Part shown: positions 1 to 9,000 of the stretch, in pieces
How positions within the stretch are numbered: position 1 is the first letter of the stretch
Layout of the letters: every line of letters starts with the position of its first letter
From: Thalassiosira profunda
Lineage: Eukaryota; Bacillariophyta; Thalassiosirophyceae; Thalassiosirales; Thalassiosiraceae
Direction of reading: 5' to 3'
NCBI GenBank assembly: GCA_036939355.1
Contig: JALLAP010000326.1
Location: forward strand, 1-14,252
DNA length: 14,252 bases
The notes under the pieces: generated by a model
Seen by the model: only the letters and a program-made list of their open reading frames with translations
Database searches by the model: none
Told to the model about the DNA's origin: nothing
Program-made: the position numbers and the translations under genes

Positions 1-485
1 CGGCGGAGTGGAGGTGGAGGTGGTCGGTTTCGCGGGGGGTGAGGTGGAGGGAGCGCCGCTGCGTGCGGATGGGGGACGAATTGCAATTGGCGGTGATGGT
101 TGATGGGTTGTTTGTGTTTGATGGGTTAGTGCACGTGATGTGCGCAGAAGTGATGGCCGGAGATCGACCGCGCAGGGCGAACGAGCCGCCGCCGCCGCGA
201 ACAGCGGACCGCAGGAGGCGAGCGTGGAGGCGCAGCATGGTGATTTATGATTTATGCGGCGCAGGTCGGGCCGGGTTGCCTCTTGCCTCATCAGATGCAT
301 TTGATGCTGAAGCCAGCAGAGCCGATGATACTAATTCCGCTGTGATTTTCTACAGAGGATAAAGATTTTTTGCCCTCCCCTCGAACTCCCCCCTCGTCTC
401 CGTTCTCCGTCAACCTCGTCTCAGAAGCGCACCTCGTCCTCGGCACCTCCCCCCCTGCGCTGCAACACCCCGCGGACCCATCAAA
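1..485. other. Upstream region of the M13 peptidase gene; no gene seen
   Basis: No open frame here has recognisable protein content. The frame spanning 39-362 lacks an ATG at its first codon and is Arg-rich and low in complexity. The first 60 bases are G-rich with repeated GGAGGT units. Positions about 369-480 are pyrimidine-rich and run up to the ATG at 486, as a promoter-proximal or 5' UTR segment might. A first exon of a divergent upstream gene cannot be excluded, but nothing shows one. Confidence 0.4.
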
Positions 486-3142
486 ATGGCCTCCAAGGAC
501 CCGCCCAAGTGCCCCTGCTGCTCCAACCCGGTGAGCGAGGATTCTAATTATCAGTTGTCTTCTTTTGCTGAATATTTGCGGAAGATACCGGGCGAGGGTT
601 GTTGTTGTTGTTGTTGTTGTGTGTCGATCGCGTGCCGGACGTGCACCCAAGTTGTGTGGCAGTTACATTTGCCCCTCGGCATTCGTCCTCTCCGCCCGCC
701 TTCGCTCACATCGTAATATCTCTTTGCGTCAATCGTTATTTGCAATCATTCAGTGGCAAGCCGCCACGGGCGACTTCTTCGCCAAGCTGTGCGCGGAGTG
801 CGAGGAGAAGCCGGCCGCGGAGAAGAATGTGGGGGCGGGGTTGTCAAGGGAGAACATGGACTTCGACGTCCACCCCAAAGGTGAGTGCTAAACAGCAGGA
901 TTGTTCATATTTCCGCTTGGTATCTGCCAGAGGTTGTGTTGTTGCATGTGCACTCTCGATTGATTGTGTGTCTGCAGGGGGTTGCATATCTTTTGCTCAC
1001 GATGTTATGTGCACATGATATGTGCTAAATGTGTGGTTGCCCTGCACACAGACAACTTCTTCCTCTACTCCAACGGGAAATGGATGAAGAACAATCCCAT
1101 TCCCTCCGGCTATCCCTCGTGGAATTCCTTCATGGCCCTTCGCCTCAAGAGCCAGGAGGATTGCAAATCAATCCTCGAGGATTTGGAGAAAAAGATGAAG
1201 AATGGGGAGGAAGTGACGGACGAGGAGAAGAAGGTGGCGCTATTTTACCGGGCGGCGATGGACGAGGAGGCCATCGAGAAGGCGGGGGTGGCCCCGATGA
1301 CGCCGCTGTTGGAACTGTGCGCGGAGGCGGCCGGGTGCCAGGGCGACAAAGCCAACTTTGCCGCCGCCCTGGGGAAAATGGCCCTCAAATTTGGCGTATC
1401 TCCCTTCTTCGGAATCGGCGCGAGCCCCGACAAGAAGAACTCCGAGCATTCTTTGGCGCAGGTGGCGCAGGGAGGGCTCGGATTGCCCGACCGAGACTAT
1501 TACTTCGACGAGGACAAGGAGGAGAAGCGCGCGGCGTACATCAAGTTTGTGGGGCTGATGCTGACGCTGCTGGACGATCCAGCTGCGACGGAGGCGTCGG
1601 AGGAGGCAGCTGCTGCGGCAGACAAAGTGTTTGCGCTTGAGAAGATGCTGGCGGAGGCGCACATGACCAAGACGGAGAATCGGGATCCGGCGAAGACGTA
1701 CAACAAAATGTCTATGGAGGGGCTGATGGAGGTCGGCGAGGGAAAGTTCGACTTTGCGAGTTACTTTGAGGCTGCTACCGGAAAGTCGACCGCGGACCTG
1801 GGAGACCTCAACCTGCGCAACGTGGAGGCACTCAAACGGGTGGCCGAGGTCGCCTCCACCACTGATTCGGCTACCCTCCTCTCCTATTTTCGCTGGCTTG
1901 CCGCGAAGTCCTGCGCCTCGTACCTATCTTCTCCCTTCGTCAATGCACGCTTCGACTTTTATGAGAAAACATTGCAGGGAACGCAGGAGATCAAACCCCG
2001 GTGGAAGCGCGCCATGGAGTTCACGGAGAGCGCTCTGGGCGAGGCACTGGGAAAGTTGTACTGCGGTCGATGCTTTGACGAAACGAGCAAGGAGCGGGCT
2101 CTTGCGATCGTGAAGCAGGTGCGCCAGGCCCTGGAGGACCGGCTGCAGGAGGTCGAATGGATGAAGGCGGCGACCACGAGGGAGGCTGCACTGAAGAAGA
2201 TGGCGAAGTTCGGCCTCAAAATTGGTTATCCGGACAAGTGGCTCGATTACTCGACGCTTGCGATTGGTGGGAGCGACGATTTCCTAGCGATGGTGTTCAG
2301 GGCGAGGGAGTTCGACACCCGCGAGCAGGAGATCAAGCAAATGAACGCCCCAACCGACAAGCTGAAGTGGTTCATGACGCCCCAGACGGTCAATGCGGTG
2401 AGAGACACTGCCTGTTTCTATGTGATGGTTGCATTCTGATGCTCACTCCTTCTTCTTGGCAGTACTATCATCCCAATCTGAATGAAATTGTGTTCCCGGC
2501 TGCCATTTTGCAGCACCCCTTCTTCGACAAGGATGCGGACGACGCGGTGAACTTTGGATCGATGGGCGCGGTAATTGGCCACGAAATGACGCATGGCTTC
2601 GACGATCAGGGCTCCAAGTTCGATTACTCTGGCAACCTTGTCAATTGGTGGACGGAAGAGGACGAAAAGGAGTACGAGCGGCGCGTCGAGGTTCAAGTCG
2701 AACAAGCCAACAACTACGAGGTTGAGGGGCAGATGGTCAAGGGCAAGCTGACTGCCGGCGAGAACATTGCCGATCTGGGCGGACTGCGTCTGGCACTGCG
2801 TGGGTTGATGAGCACGAAGGGTTACGACCCCAACATGTTGATCGACGGCTTCTCGCCCATCCAGCGATTCTTCCTCTCTTGGGCCCAGTGCTGGCGTCAG
2901 AACATTACGAAGGAGCGTGCGCTGCAGCTTTTGACGATTGACCCGCATGGTCCGAACGAGATGCGGTGCAACGGTCCGCTTTCCAACATGGGTGAGCCTG
3001 TCTCTTCTCGTTCGGAGTTCACCATTGAAAACGGCCGTTCTCACTTTCCGACCCATTTACAGCCGAGTTCCATGATGCGTTCTCCGTCGGGGCAAACGAT
3101 CCAATGTACAAAGAGCTTGATTCCAGGGTGGACATTTGGTAA
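486..3142 (+). CDS. M13 family zinc metallopeptidase (neprilysin/PepO type), five exons
   Basis: Endopeptidase of the M13 (gluzincin) family, which cleaves short peptides. Exons inferred by protein continuity and GT-AG sites: 486-530, 754-880, 1052-2397, 2463-2991, 3063-3142, giving 708 aa, within the usual family length. Seen: the M13 N-terminal signature DNFFLYSNGKW at about residue 58; NAYY at 505-508 (substrate-binding Asn-Ala); zinc motif HEMTH at 546-550; third ligand motif ENIAD at 606-610; DPH with H668 and R674, matching the transition-state His and the Arg of neprilysin; and a C-terminal Trp in RVDIW. There is no signal peptide or membrane anchor, unlike animal neprilysins, so the protein is probably soluble and intracellular. 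Odd: the first 31 residues hold two CxxC pairs (C9/C12, C28/C31). Exon 1 is the least certain part; ATG 856 in exon 2 is an alternative start. The core call is secure. Confidence 0.9.
531..753 (+). other. Intron 1 of the M13 peptidase gene
   Basis: GTGAG at the 5' end and CAG at the 3' end, 223 nt, phase 0. It joins the 45-nt first exon to the frame starting at W16. A CTCAC branch-point-like motif lies at 705-709, rather far (about 45 nt) from the acceptor. It contains the TTG microsatellite at 599-620. Confidence 0.65.
599..620. repeat. (TTG)7 microsatellite in intron 1
   Basis: Seven perfect TTG units followed by TG. It lies inside the first intron of the M13 gene, so changes in length would not alter the protein. 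The poly-Val, poly-Leu, poly-Cys and poly-Gln stretches read from it in other frames are artefacts. Confidence 0.85.
881..1051 (+). other. Intron 2 of the M13 peptidase gene
   Basis: GTGAGTG donor and CACAG acceptor, 171 nt, phase 1. Splicing makes the Asp codon (G|AC) that begins the DNFF motif expected at the start of the M13 N-terminal domain, which fixes both sites. An internal CTGCAG near 977 is a possible weaker acceptor. Confidence 0.85.
2398..2462 (+). other. Intron 3 of the M13 peptidase gene
   Basis: GTGAG donor and GGCAG acceptor, 65 nt, phase 0, with a CTCAC branch-point candidate at 2442-2446. Removing it joins NA to YY and restores the conserved M13 motif NAYY followed by NEIVFPAAILQ. 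Its length is not a multiple of three and reading through hits a stop at 2437-2439, so retention would truncate the protein before the zinc site. Confidence 0.92.
2992..3062 (+). other. Intron 4 of the M13 peptidase gene
   Basis: GTGAG donor and TACAG acceptor, 71 nt, phase 1, with CTCAC at 3040-3044 as branch-point candidate. Splicing restores GPLSNMAEFHDAF and the C-terminal RVDIW before the TAA at 3140-3142, as expected for M13 enzymes. Confidence 0.92.
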
Positions 3143-3372
3143 AAGGTGTGGCTACAGAGGAAAGGTTGGCGAGATAGTTGGATGCTGCGACCTGGCTGGT
3201 GGGGTCTGCTGTGTGAGAAGGGTTACACGATTTGTTGGGTTGACATGTGAGACAGGCGCTGTGTCATCGATGAGAACCCTCAACTCAGGAAGTTCCAAGA
3301 ACATGCAATCACCTCTCTCTCGGGGTGCTCACAAAACATACATAAGTAACCACCAAGCAGTAAACAATCGCG
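3143..3372. other. Intergenic spacer, M13 peptidase to methyltransferase
   Basis: A 230-bp spacer between two genes on the same strand. It must hold the 3' end of the M13 transcript and the promoter of the methyltransferase. No clear TATA box, poly(A) signal or repeat was seen. Confidence 0.5.
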
Positions 3373-4056
3373 ATGAATAGCCATTCACTCCCCTCGATAG
3401 TGGGGTGCGATACCTCGTCCAACAAAAACAAGGGCGTCTACGACGCCTGGGCCGAGAACTACGAGAAAGACATCAGGTCCTGGGGATACGCTCTGCCGGA
3501 GATAGTGGCGGGGGTGCTGTGGGAGCGCAGTCCTGAAGGTGCGCGCCCTCAAAGCTCTGGCAAAAAGATGATCCGCATCCTCGATGCAGGTGCAGGAGAC
3601 GGACTGTCAGGCGTAGCGCTGCGTATCTTTGGCTGGGACGAATCCTCTACCTACATCGCCGGAAACGACATTTCGCCGGCTATGCTCGACATTGCAGAAC
3701 AACGGAAGTGCTACGATGAGGTGAAAGTGGTCGACTTGAACAAAAGCCCTCTGCCATATGCAACGGACGAATTCGATTTGGTGACCTGCATCGGTACGAT
3801 GACATACGTTGATCCAGCGTCCATGCTATTGGAGGAGTTTACGCGAATTTGTCGTCCGGGCGGGCTTGTTTGCTACACTAACAGAACAGACAAGCTGACT
3901 GAATGGAAGGAGGCAGAGGCGGAACTGGAGAAGAGAGGCCTGTGGCACCCAGATTGCGATCCGATTGGCCCTCTCCCGTACCTCCCGCTGAACAAAGAGT
4001 ATGGAAAGGACATCGAGGTGTTCATCTTCGTGTACAGGGTTGCGATGCCGAATTGA
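3373..4056 (+). CDS. Class I SAM-dependent methyltransferase, METTL27-like
   Basis: Small soluble methyltransferase of 227 aa with the Rossmann-like fold; substrate unknown. Seen: YDAWAENYEKDI at residues 23-34, resembling the YDxWAxxYDxD start of METTL27/WBSCR27-type proteins; motif I, ILDAGAGDG, at 69-78 for SAM binding; an acidic residue after strand 2 in GNDIS (D99) expected to bind the ribose; FDLVTCIGTMTYV at 134-146; and RPGG at 161-164. The frame is complete from ATG 3373 to TGA 4054-4056 without introns, and its length suits a single-domain enzyme. It converges on the LRR gene with only 87 bp between stops. The class I methyltransferase call is strong. The METTL27 subfamily assignment rests on the N-terminal motif from memory and is moderate. 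Small-molecule or protein methylation cannot be separated here. Confidence 0.88.
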   Translation: MNSHSLPSIVGCDTSSNKNKGVYDAWAENYEKDIRSWGYALPEIVAGVLWERSPEGARPQSSGKKMIRILDAGAGDGLSGVALRIFGWDESSTYIAGNDISPAMLDIAEQRKCYDEVKVVDLNKSPLPYATDEFDLVTCIGTMTYVDPASMLLEEFTRICRPGGLVCYTNRTDKLTEWKEAEAELEKRGLWHPDCDPIGPLPYLPLNKEYGKDIEVFIFVYRVAMPN

Positions 4057-4143
4057 TATGGTAGCAGACGAACGGTCGGTGAGAGTAAAAGTACAGCATA
4101 GGGCAATGTATTGTAAAGATCATTAGAGCAACCCAAATGCGTC
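4057..4143. other. Convergent 3' spacer, methyltransferase and LRR genes
   Basis: Only 87 bp separate the two stop codons, so the 3' UTRs very likely overlap. TGTAAA at 4112-4117 on the + strand is a candidate poly(A) element for the methyltransferase, because the same hexamer recurs in the other convergent spacer (9439-9444). Neither is proven. Confidence 0.35.
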
Positions 4144-5805
4144 TCAGCAAACGATGCAACCCTCGCCAAGAGAGCCGCCACACGGAGCGCATTCCACCGC
4201 AACTGCCTCGCAGGTGCTGCAAAACATGTCGGGCCGATACCGCACCACGTTCCACACGGTATCGAGCGAGCACTCGTTGCAGGCAAATCCCAGCATCCTC
4301 GGCAGGAGCTTGTATTCCACCCCTGTCGACGACGACGATCGGACGGACATTGATTTGGACGCCGAGGGAAGCAGACCAATCAACGCCCCAGAATGCTCGT
4401 CCCGCTTCAGATGTTCAGGGAGCTTCACCGGCAGTCCCAGCGACGATTCCGCCACCGCCAACGGGCTGTGCTGGGCGTCGTGCAGTTGGTGTATCGGACG
4501 GTAGAAGGAGTTGAACCCGAATGCCTTGCGCAATCGACACACCAGCCGTTTGTGCTCCTTGTCCTGCCCGTCGTTTCCATCAGTGGAGGGCAAAGTCAGC
4601 GTGCGAAGGCGGGTATTCTTCCACATGGCCAGCTGGAGGGTCGACAAAATGTCCTTTGACAGTCCGTCAAAGTTGTCCCTCTCCCACCTGCCCCGGGCGT
4701 CGTCGGTGCAGTGCATCTCCAGCACCTCCAGGGCGCTGCCAACATTGTCGCTCCTCCAGGGCACCGCCGCCCGCCCCTTCTCGCACACCTTTGCAACGCA
4801 CTCGACCAACCGTTCCCTCTCCTCGCTTTGCATTTGGCGAACGTTATCCCCAAGCCCTAATCGTTTGATGTTGGCGCTGTGCTCCAATCCTCCCACCAAT
4901 TGGATCACTCCCTCCGCCCCCAGCCCATTGTCGCTCAATCGCAATTCCCGCAACGACGAATTGTACCGCACTGCCAATGCAAACGCAAGCGCCGCCTTGT
5001 CCCCGATTTTATTGTGGGACAAATTCACCACCCGTAATGCCGTCTTGCTCTCGAACCCAGTTTCCGGGTCGGGGTTCAGCGCGTACAAACACTTGGCGAG
5101 GGCGATCCCTCCCTCGGTTCCAATGTCGTTGCGGGAGAGGTTGAGGGAGAGGAGATGGGTGTTGGGAACGAGGGCCTCGGCGAGGCGCGTGGCGCCGACG
5201 TCTCCCACGAGATGTGTGCTTTGTCTTCGGTCGTTGCCACTGCCATCTTTTGCAGCGTCTGCCCTGCCATTCTCCCCTCGATTGCCCTCCACACTTGCGC
5301 TCTCGCTCTTGTTCTCGTTGCCATTCTCGTCGTTTTCATCAGCATCGCCATTCTCACGCACACCCCCGTTCAGCGCCCCTTTCGCCTTGGGGGCAAAGTC
5401 CAATCCCCGCTGCAAATACTCATCGTTGTTTCGCAATCGAGGCACCCACGGATCCACTATGGACACTACCGTGGAGGCAACGTCCGCAGCGGTTATTGTG
5501 ATGGTTTGGATCTGCGGCGGGGCGGCAGTAGTGGTGGCGCGGGGCTCGGCCCGAGGCTTGTTGATAGGTTGCTTCTTATCGGATTGCTTGCCACCAGTTT
5601 GCTTGCCTTTGTCGGCGCCACCCTCGCCCTCCTCAGCGCAGTTGCTCCCGCCCTCTTCATCTCTGGATTTGCTGCCGTTGAGATCTGCATCGGCGCCCGC
5701 CGCGGCCCCAGCGTTCTTTCCGAGCGACCCGTCGGGCGAGATTTGGCGCGTCGTCTCGTTGGCGGCGGCGGCGGCGGCTTCGGGCGGAGGGTCTGATGAT
5801 GCCAT
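4144..5805 (-). CDS. Leucine-rich-repeat (RI-like) protein with C-terminal eight-Cys module
   Basis: Function not recognised. The 553-aa protein has four parts. Residues 1-95 and 145-195 are low-complexity and charged, rich in Ala, Gly, Asn, Glu and Lys. Residues about 197-325 hold four leucine-rich repeats of the ribonuclease-inhibitor type, with the LxxLxLxxNxIG pattern at LLSLNLSRNDIG, LRVVNLSHNKIG and LRELRLSDNGLG, ending in a weaker IKRLGLGDN. Residues 330-500 form an irregular region with LRR-like traces (LRTLTL). Residues 509-553 hold four CxxC pairs (509/512, 529/532, 539/542, 550/553). RI-like LRRs usually bind proteins, and the Cys pairs suggest a two-zinc module, so a scaffold or adaptor role is plausible but inferred. 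The start is ATG 5805; the frame runs open to 5886, but only a TTG lies there. It diverges from the aminopeptidase gene. Confidence 0.82.
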   Translation of the reverse strand: MASSDPPPEAAAAAANETTRQISPDGSLGKNAGAAAGADADLNGSKSRDEEGGSNCAEEGEGGADKGKQTGGKQSDKKQPINKPRAEPRATTTAAPPQIQTITITAADVASTVVSIVDPWVPRLRNNDEYLQRGLDFAPKAKGALNGGVRENGDADENDENGNENKSESASVEGNRGENGRADAAKDGSGNDRRQSTHLVGDVGATRLAEALVPNTHLLSLNLSRNDIGTEGGIALAKCLYALNPDPETGFESKTALRVVNLSHNKIGDKAALAFALAVRYNSSLRELRLSDNGLGAEGVIQLVGGLEHSANIKRLGLGDNVRQMQSEERERLVECVAKVCEKGRAAVPWRSDNVGSALEVLEMHCTDDARGRWERDNFDGLSKDILSTLQLAMWKNTRLRTLTLPSTDGNDGQDKEHKRLVCRLRKAFGFNSFYRPIHQLHDAQHSPLAVAESSLGLPVKLPEHLKRDEHSGALIGLLPSASKSMSVRSSSSTGVEYKLLPRMLGFACNECSLDTVWNVVRYRPDMFCSTCEAVAVECAPCGGSLGEGCIVC

Positions 5806-6066
5806 TGGCTCTCCTGCGGGGGACGTAGATCGTTCAGGGCAGGGGCACGGCGTGCAGTAACTCTGTCCGTGGTCGACTTGGAGCAAAGAGTTGCAAAAAA
5901 GTTAAAAGTTGCAAGCTTTCTAAACTGAATTCCTCTGTAGACTTTGGTACGAGAGAGGGTCGAAAAAATCTTTACTTTCGAGCCGCTGAATGACGCATGT
6001 GCATCGAAGTCTCCCCTCCCTGCCCCTCCCTCCGATATCTTCCTCGCAGACGTTGCAGTAGCCGCC
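5806..6066. promoter_or_regulatory. Shared divergent promoter region, LRR gene and M1 aminopeptidase
   Basis: 261 bp lie between the ATG of the minus-strand LRR gene and the ATG of the plus-strand aminopeptidase, so both promoters must sit here or overlap the genes. Seen: an A/T-rich block at 5887-5935, TGACGCA at 5991-5997 (resembling a CRE/bZIP half site), and a pyrimidine-rich stretch at 6010-6055 just before the aminopeptidase ATG. The motif assignments are weak; the divergent arrangement itself is clear. Confidence 0.45.
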
Positions 6067-9000
6067 ATGAAGTTCTCCCCCGCCGCCAAGGCGGCCTTCC
6101 TCGCGGCGGCCTCCCTCCTCGCCGCGCCGTCGGCGGCGTTCGCCGGCCAATCCGCCGCGGCGGCGGCGGCGAGGGGGGCATCGCTGCGGATGATGCCCCG
6201 CGCCTTCCTCGGGCGGGCCACCTCAGCGTCAGCGTCGTCTGCCGTGGCTGGCGCCAGGAGCTACGGGAGTGCCAGCGCCTCTGGCGGAGTTGCAAACCTC
6301 CTGGCGGCCGGCAATGGCAACACAATTGCAAACATTGGACTGCGGCGCGCCGGCCTCGTCGCCCTCCCCCTCTCCCTCCGGGGAGGCACCGCCAGCGCGC
6401 TGCGCAGCGCGGCCACCGAGGAGGCCGTGGAGGCGGCGCCCCAGGAGATTTTTCGGGGCGACTACGCCCCGCTGCCGTACAAGGTGTCCAATGTGAGCAT
6501 GGACTTTGACATTCGCGATGGCAAGACGGTGGTGGAGAGGTGAGTCTGTGGAGGGAAGTTGGTGTGCCTGGGATGGTGCATACCCATATGTTGTGCACTA
6601 ATTCTTACCATGTTGGATTGGCAGCGAGCTGACGGTGGTCCCCAACAAGGGCGAGGGAGGTGAGTGATTGGAGTTGCTTCAGAGGCGGATTGCAAAAGAG
6701 TGCACATCTTGTGTCACCGATGCTCACCCATCCGACAATCTAAAACCATCCGCAGACCTGGTTCTGGACGGGGAGGCCGACGCCCTCAACCTCCTTTCCA
6801 TCAGCCTCAACGGCAAGGACCTCGTCGAGGGGACCGGCTACACCCTCAAGGGTGACGAGCTGACGATCCCCGCCAAACTTCTCGGCGATGGCCCCTCCAA
6901 ACTGGCAACGAGGGTGGAAATCGAGCCGGAGCAGAACACGCAATTGAGCGGACTGTACCGGAGCGGGACCATGTATTGCACCCAGTGCGAGGCGATGGGA
7001 TTCCGGCGCATCACCTTCTATCCCGACCGGCCCGACAACATGGCCGTCTTCGACCGCGTGCGGATCGAGGCCGACAAAGAGTCGTACCCCGTGCTGCTGG
7101 GAAATGGCAACAAGGTCGATTCGGGGGAGACGTCCGATGGAAGGCACTTTGCCACATGGTCCGATCCGTACCCCAAACCCAGCTATTTGTTCTGCATCGT
7201 GGCCGGCAATTTGGGGTCCATCTCGTCCACCTACACCACTCAACCCTCGGGGCGGGAGGTGCATTTGGAGGTGTTCTCCGAGCCGGACAACGTCGAAAAG
7301 TTGGACCACGCGATGGAAAGCTTGAAGAAGTCAATGAAGTGGGACGAGGATACGTTCGGACTGGAATATGATCTGGATATCTACAACGTCGTGGCCGTCA
7401 ATGACTTTAACATGGGCGCCATGGAGAACAAGGGGCTCAACGTGAGTAGAATGCAGTGCACCAACCATCTGTTGGTTTTCATCGCCGCTTCTAACAATCA
7501 ACGATGCACACAGGTCTTCAACACGGCGTACGTGCTGGCGGATGCCAAGTCGGCGACCGACACTGATTACGAGCGCATCGAGTCGGTCATCGGCCACGTG
7601 AGTTGAATGCACTGCACCAAACACCTTTTATTTTCCATCGCCAATTATCCTAACCATTGATCCACGCAGGAGTACTTCCACAATTGGACGGGCAACCGCG
7701 TCACCTGCCGGGATTGGTTCCAGCTCACGCTTAAGGAGGGGCTGACGGTCTACCGCGACCAGCGTTTCAGTGGGGACATGATGAACTCGCACGCGGTCAA
7801 GCGCATTGAGGATGTCAACGCGCTGAGAGCTCGCCAGTTTGCGGAGGATGCGGGACCGATGTCCCACCCGATCCGGCCGGAGAGTTACATCTCAATGGAC
7901 AATTTCTACACAGCTACCGTCTACTCGAAGGGAGCAGAGGTCATTAGAATGTATGAAACTTTGCTGGGAACGGAGGGCTTCCGGAAGGGCATGGACCTCT
8001 ACTTTGAGCGGCACGATGGAAATGCAGTGACGTGCGACGATTTCTTGAGCGCCATGGGCGATGCCAATGGAGTGGACTTGAGCCAGTTTGGGCGCTGGTA
8101 TAGCACCAACGGCACTCCCACAGTGAAGTATGAAACGAAGTTCGACGAGGAGAAGAAGACGTTTCAACTTACGTTGAGCCAGGAGAGCAACTGCGACGAG
8201 CCGCTTCACATTCCGATTGCCGTTGGGTTGCTCGACAAGGAGTCCGGAAAGGAGGTCGTTCCTACCACGGTTCTGAATCTGAAGGAGGCGAAGCAGACGT
8301 TTGAGTTCCCAGTGGAGGGAGACGTGCTGCCTTCCATCCTGCGCAAATTCTCGGCTCCAGTGAAGCTTGTTGGCTCTTCTGAGGACGAAGAAGCGGACTG
8401 GGCGTTCCTTGCCGCCAACGACTCGGATGGATTCAACCGCTGGGAGAGCGGACAGAAGCTCTACGCGAATCTCATCTTCAAAGCGATGCGTGAAGAGCAG
8501 TCGGAAGGCAGCACGGAGGAGTACATCTTTGAAGCCTTCCAGAGGGCTCTAGCACTGGACACAAACGACTATTCCATTCAGGCCTACGCTTTGATCATGC
8601 CGTCCGAATCGACGCTGGCGGAGGAGCTTGACGTTGTCGATCCGGTTGCCCTTCACAAGGCGAGGGGTGGCGTGAAGATGTCCATTGCTCGCAAATATTA
8701 TGCAGAGATCCGGGCGAAGTACGATGAGCTCACCGCCGCCATGGGCAGCAGCGGAGAGGACATCCAAGTGGACGCAACGTCGATTGGCCAGAGGAGACTG
8801 CGCAATGTGCTCTTGGATTATCTGTGCTCCGTCAAGGAAACGCCCGAGGAGCGCGAAACTGCGTCGGAGCTTGCAATGAACCAATTCGAGTCTTCGTACG
8901 GCATGACCGATCGCTACGCGGCTCTGTCCTGTTTGGTGTCCATGGATGGAGAGGAGGCCATCGTGAAACGCCGGGAGGCAGCTCTGAAGAAATTCTACGA

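Noticed and set aside
39..362. 107-codon frame near the left edge
   Set aside because: No ATG at its start, biased Arg-rich composition, and no recognisable domain.
4144..4155. C-terminal CIVC as a prenylation CaaX box on the LRR protein
   Set aside because: It fits CaaX by pattern, but these two Cys form the fourth of four regularly spaced CxxC pairs, so zinc binding is the better explanation.
4511..5860. 449-codon plus-strand frame opposite the LRR gene
   Set aside because: It begins at a TTG codon, is Ser/Pro/Leu-rich and featureless, and lies antisense to LRR repeats and CxxC pairs that are plainly coded on the minus strand.
5806..5886. 27-residue N-terminal extension of the LRR protein with extra Cys residues
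   Set aside because: The first codon of the extension is TTG. The first ATG in frame is at 5805, so the extension is unlikely to be translated in a eukaryote.
6370..6387. LSLRGG in the aminopeptidase leader as a ubiquitin-like tail
   Set aside because: No ubiquitin fold precedes it. It lies in the disordered targeting and linker region, and the match is too short to mean anything.
6668..7606. Aminopeptidase reading frame taken straight through intron 3
   Set aside because: The frame is open only because the 72-nt intron lacks a stop. PepN homology breaks at GTGAG and resumes after CAG, and the sister intron 4 has the same structure.
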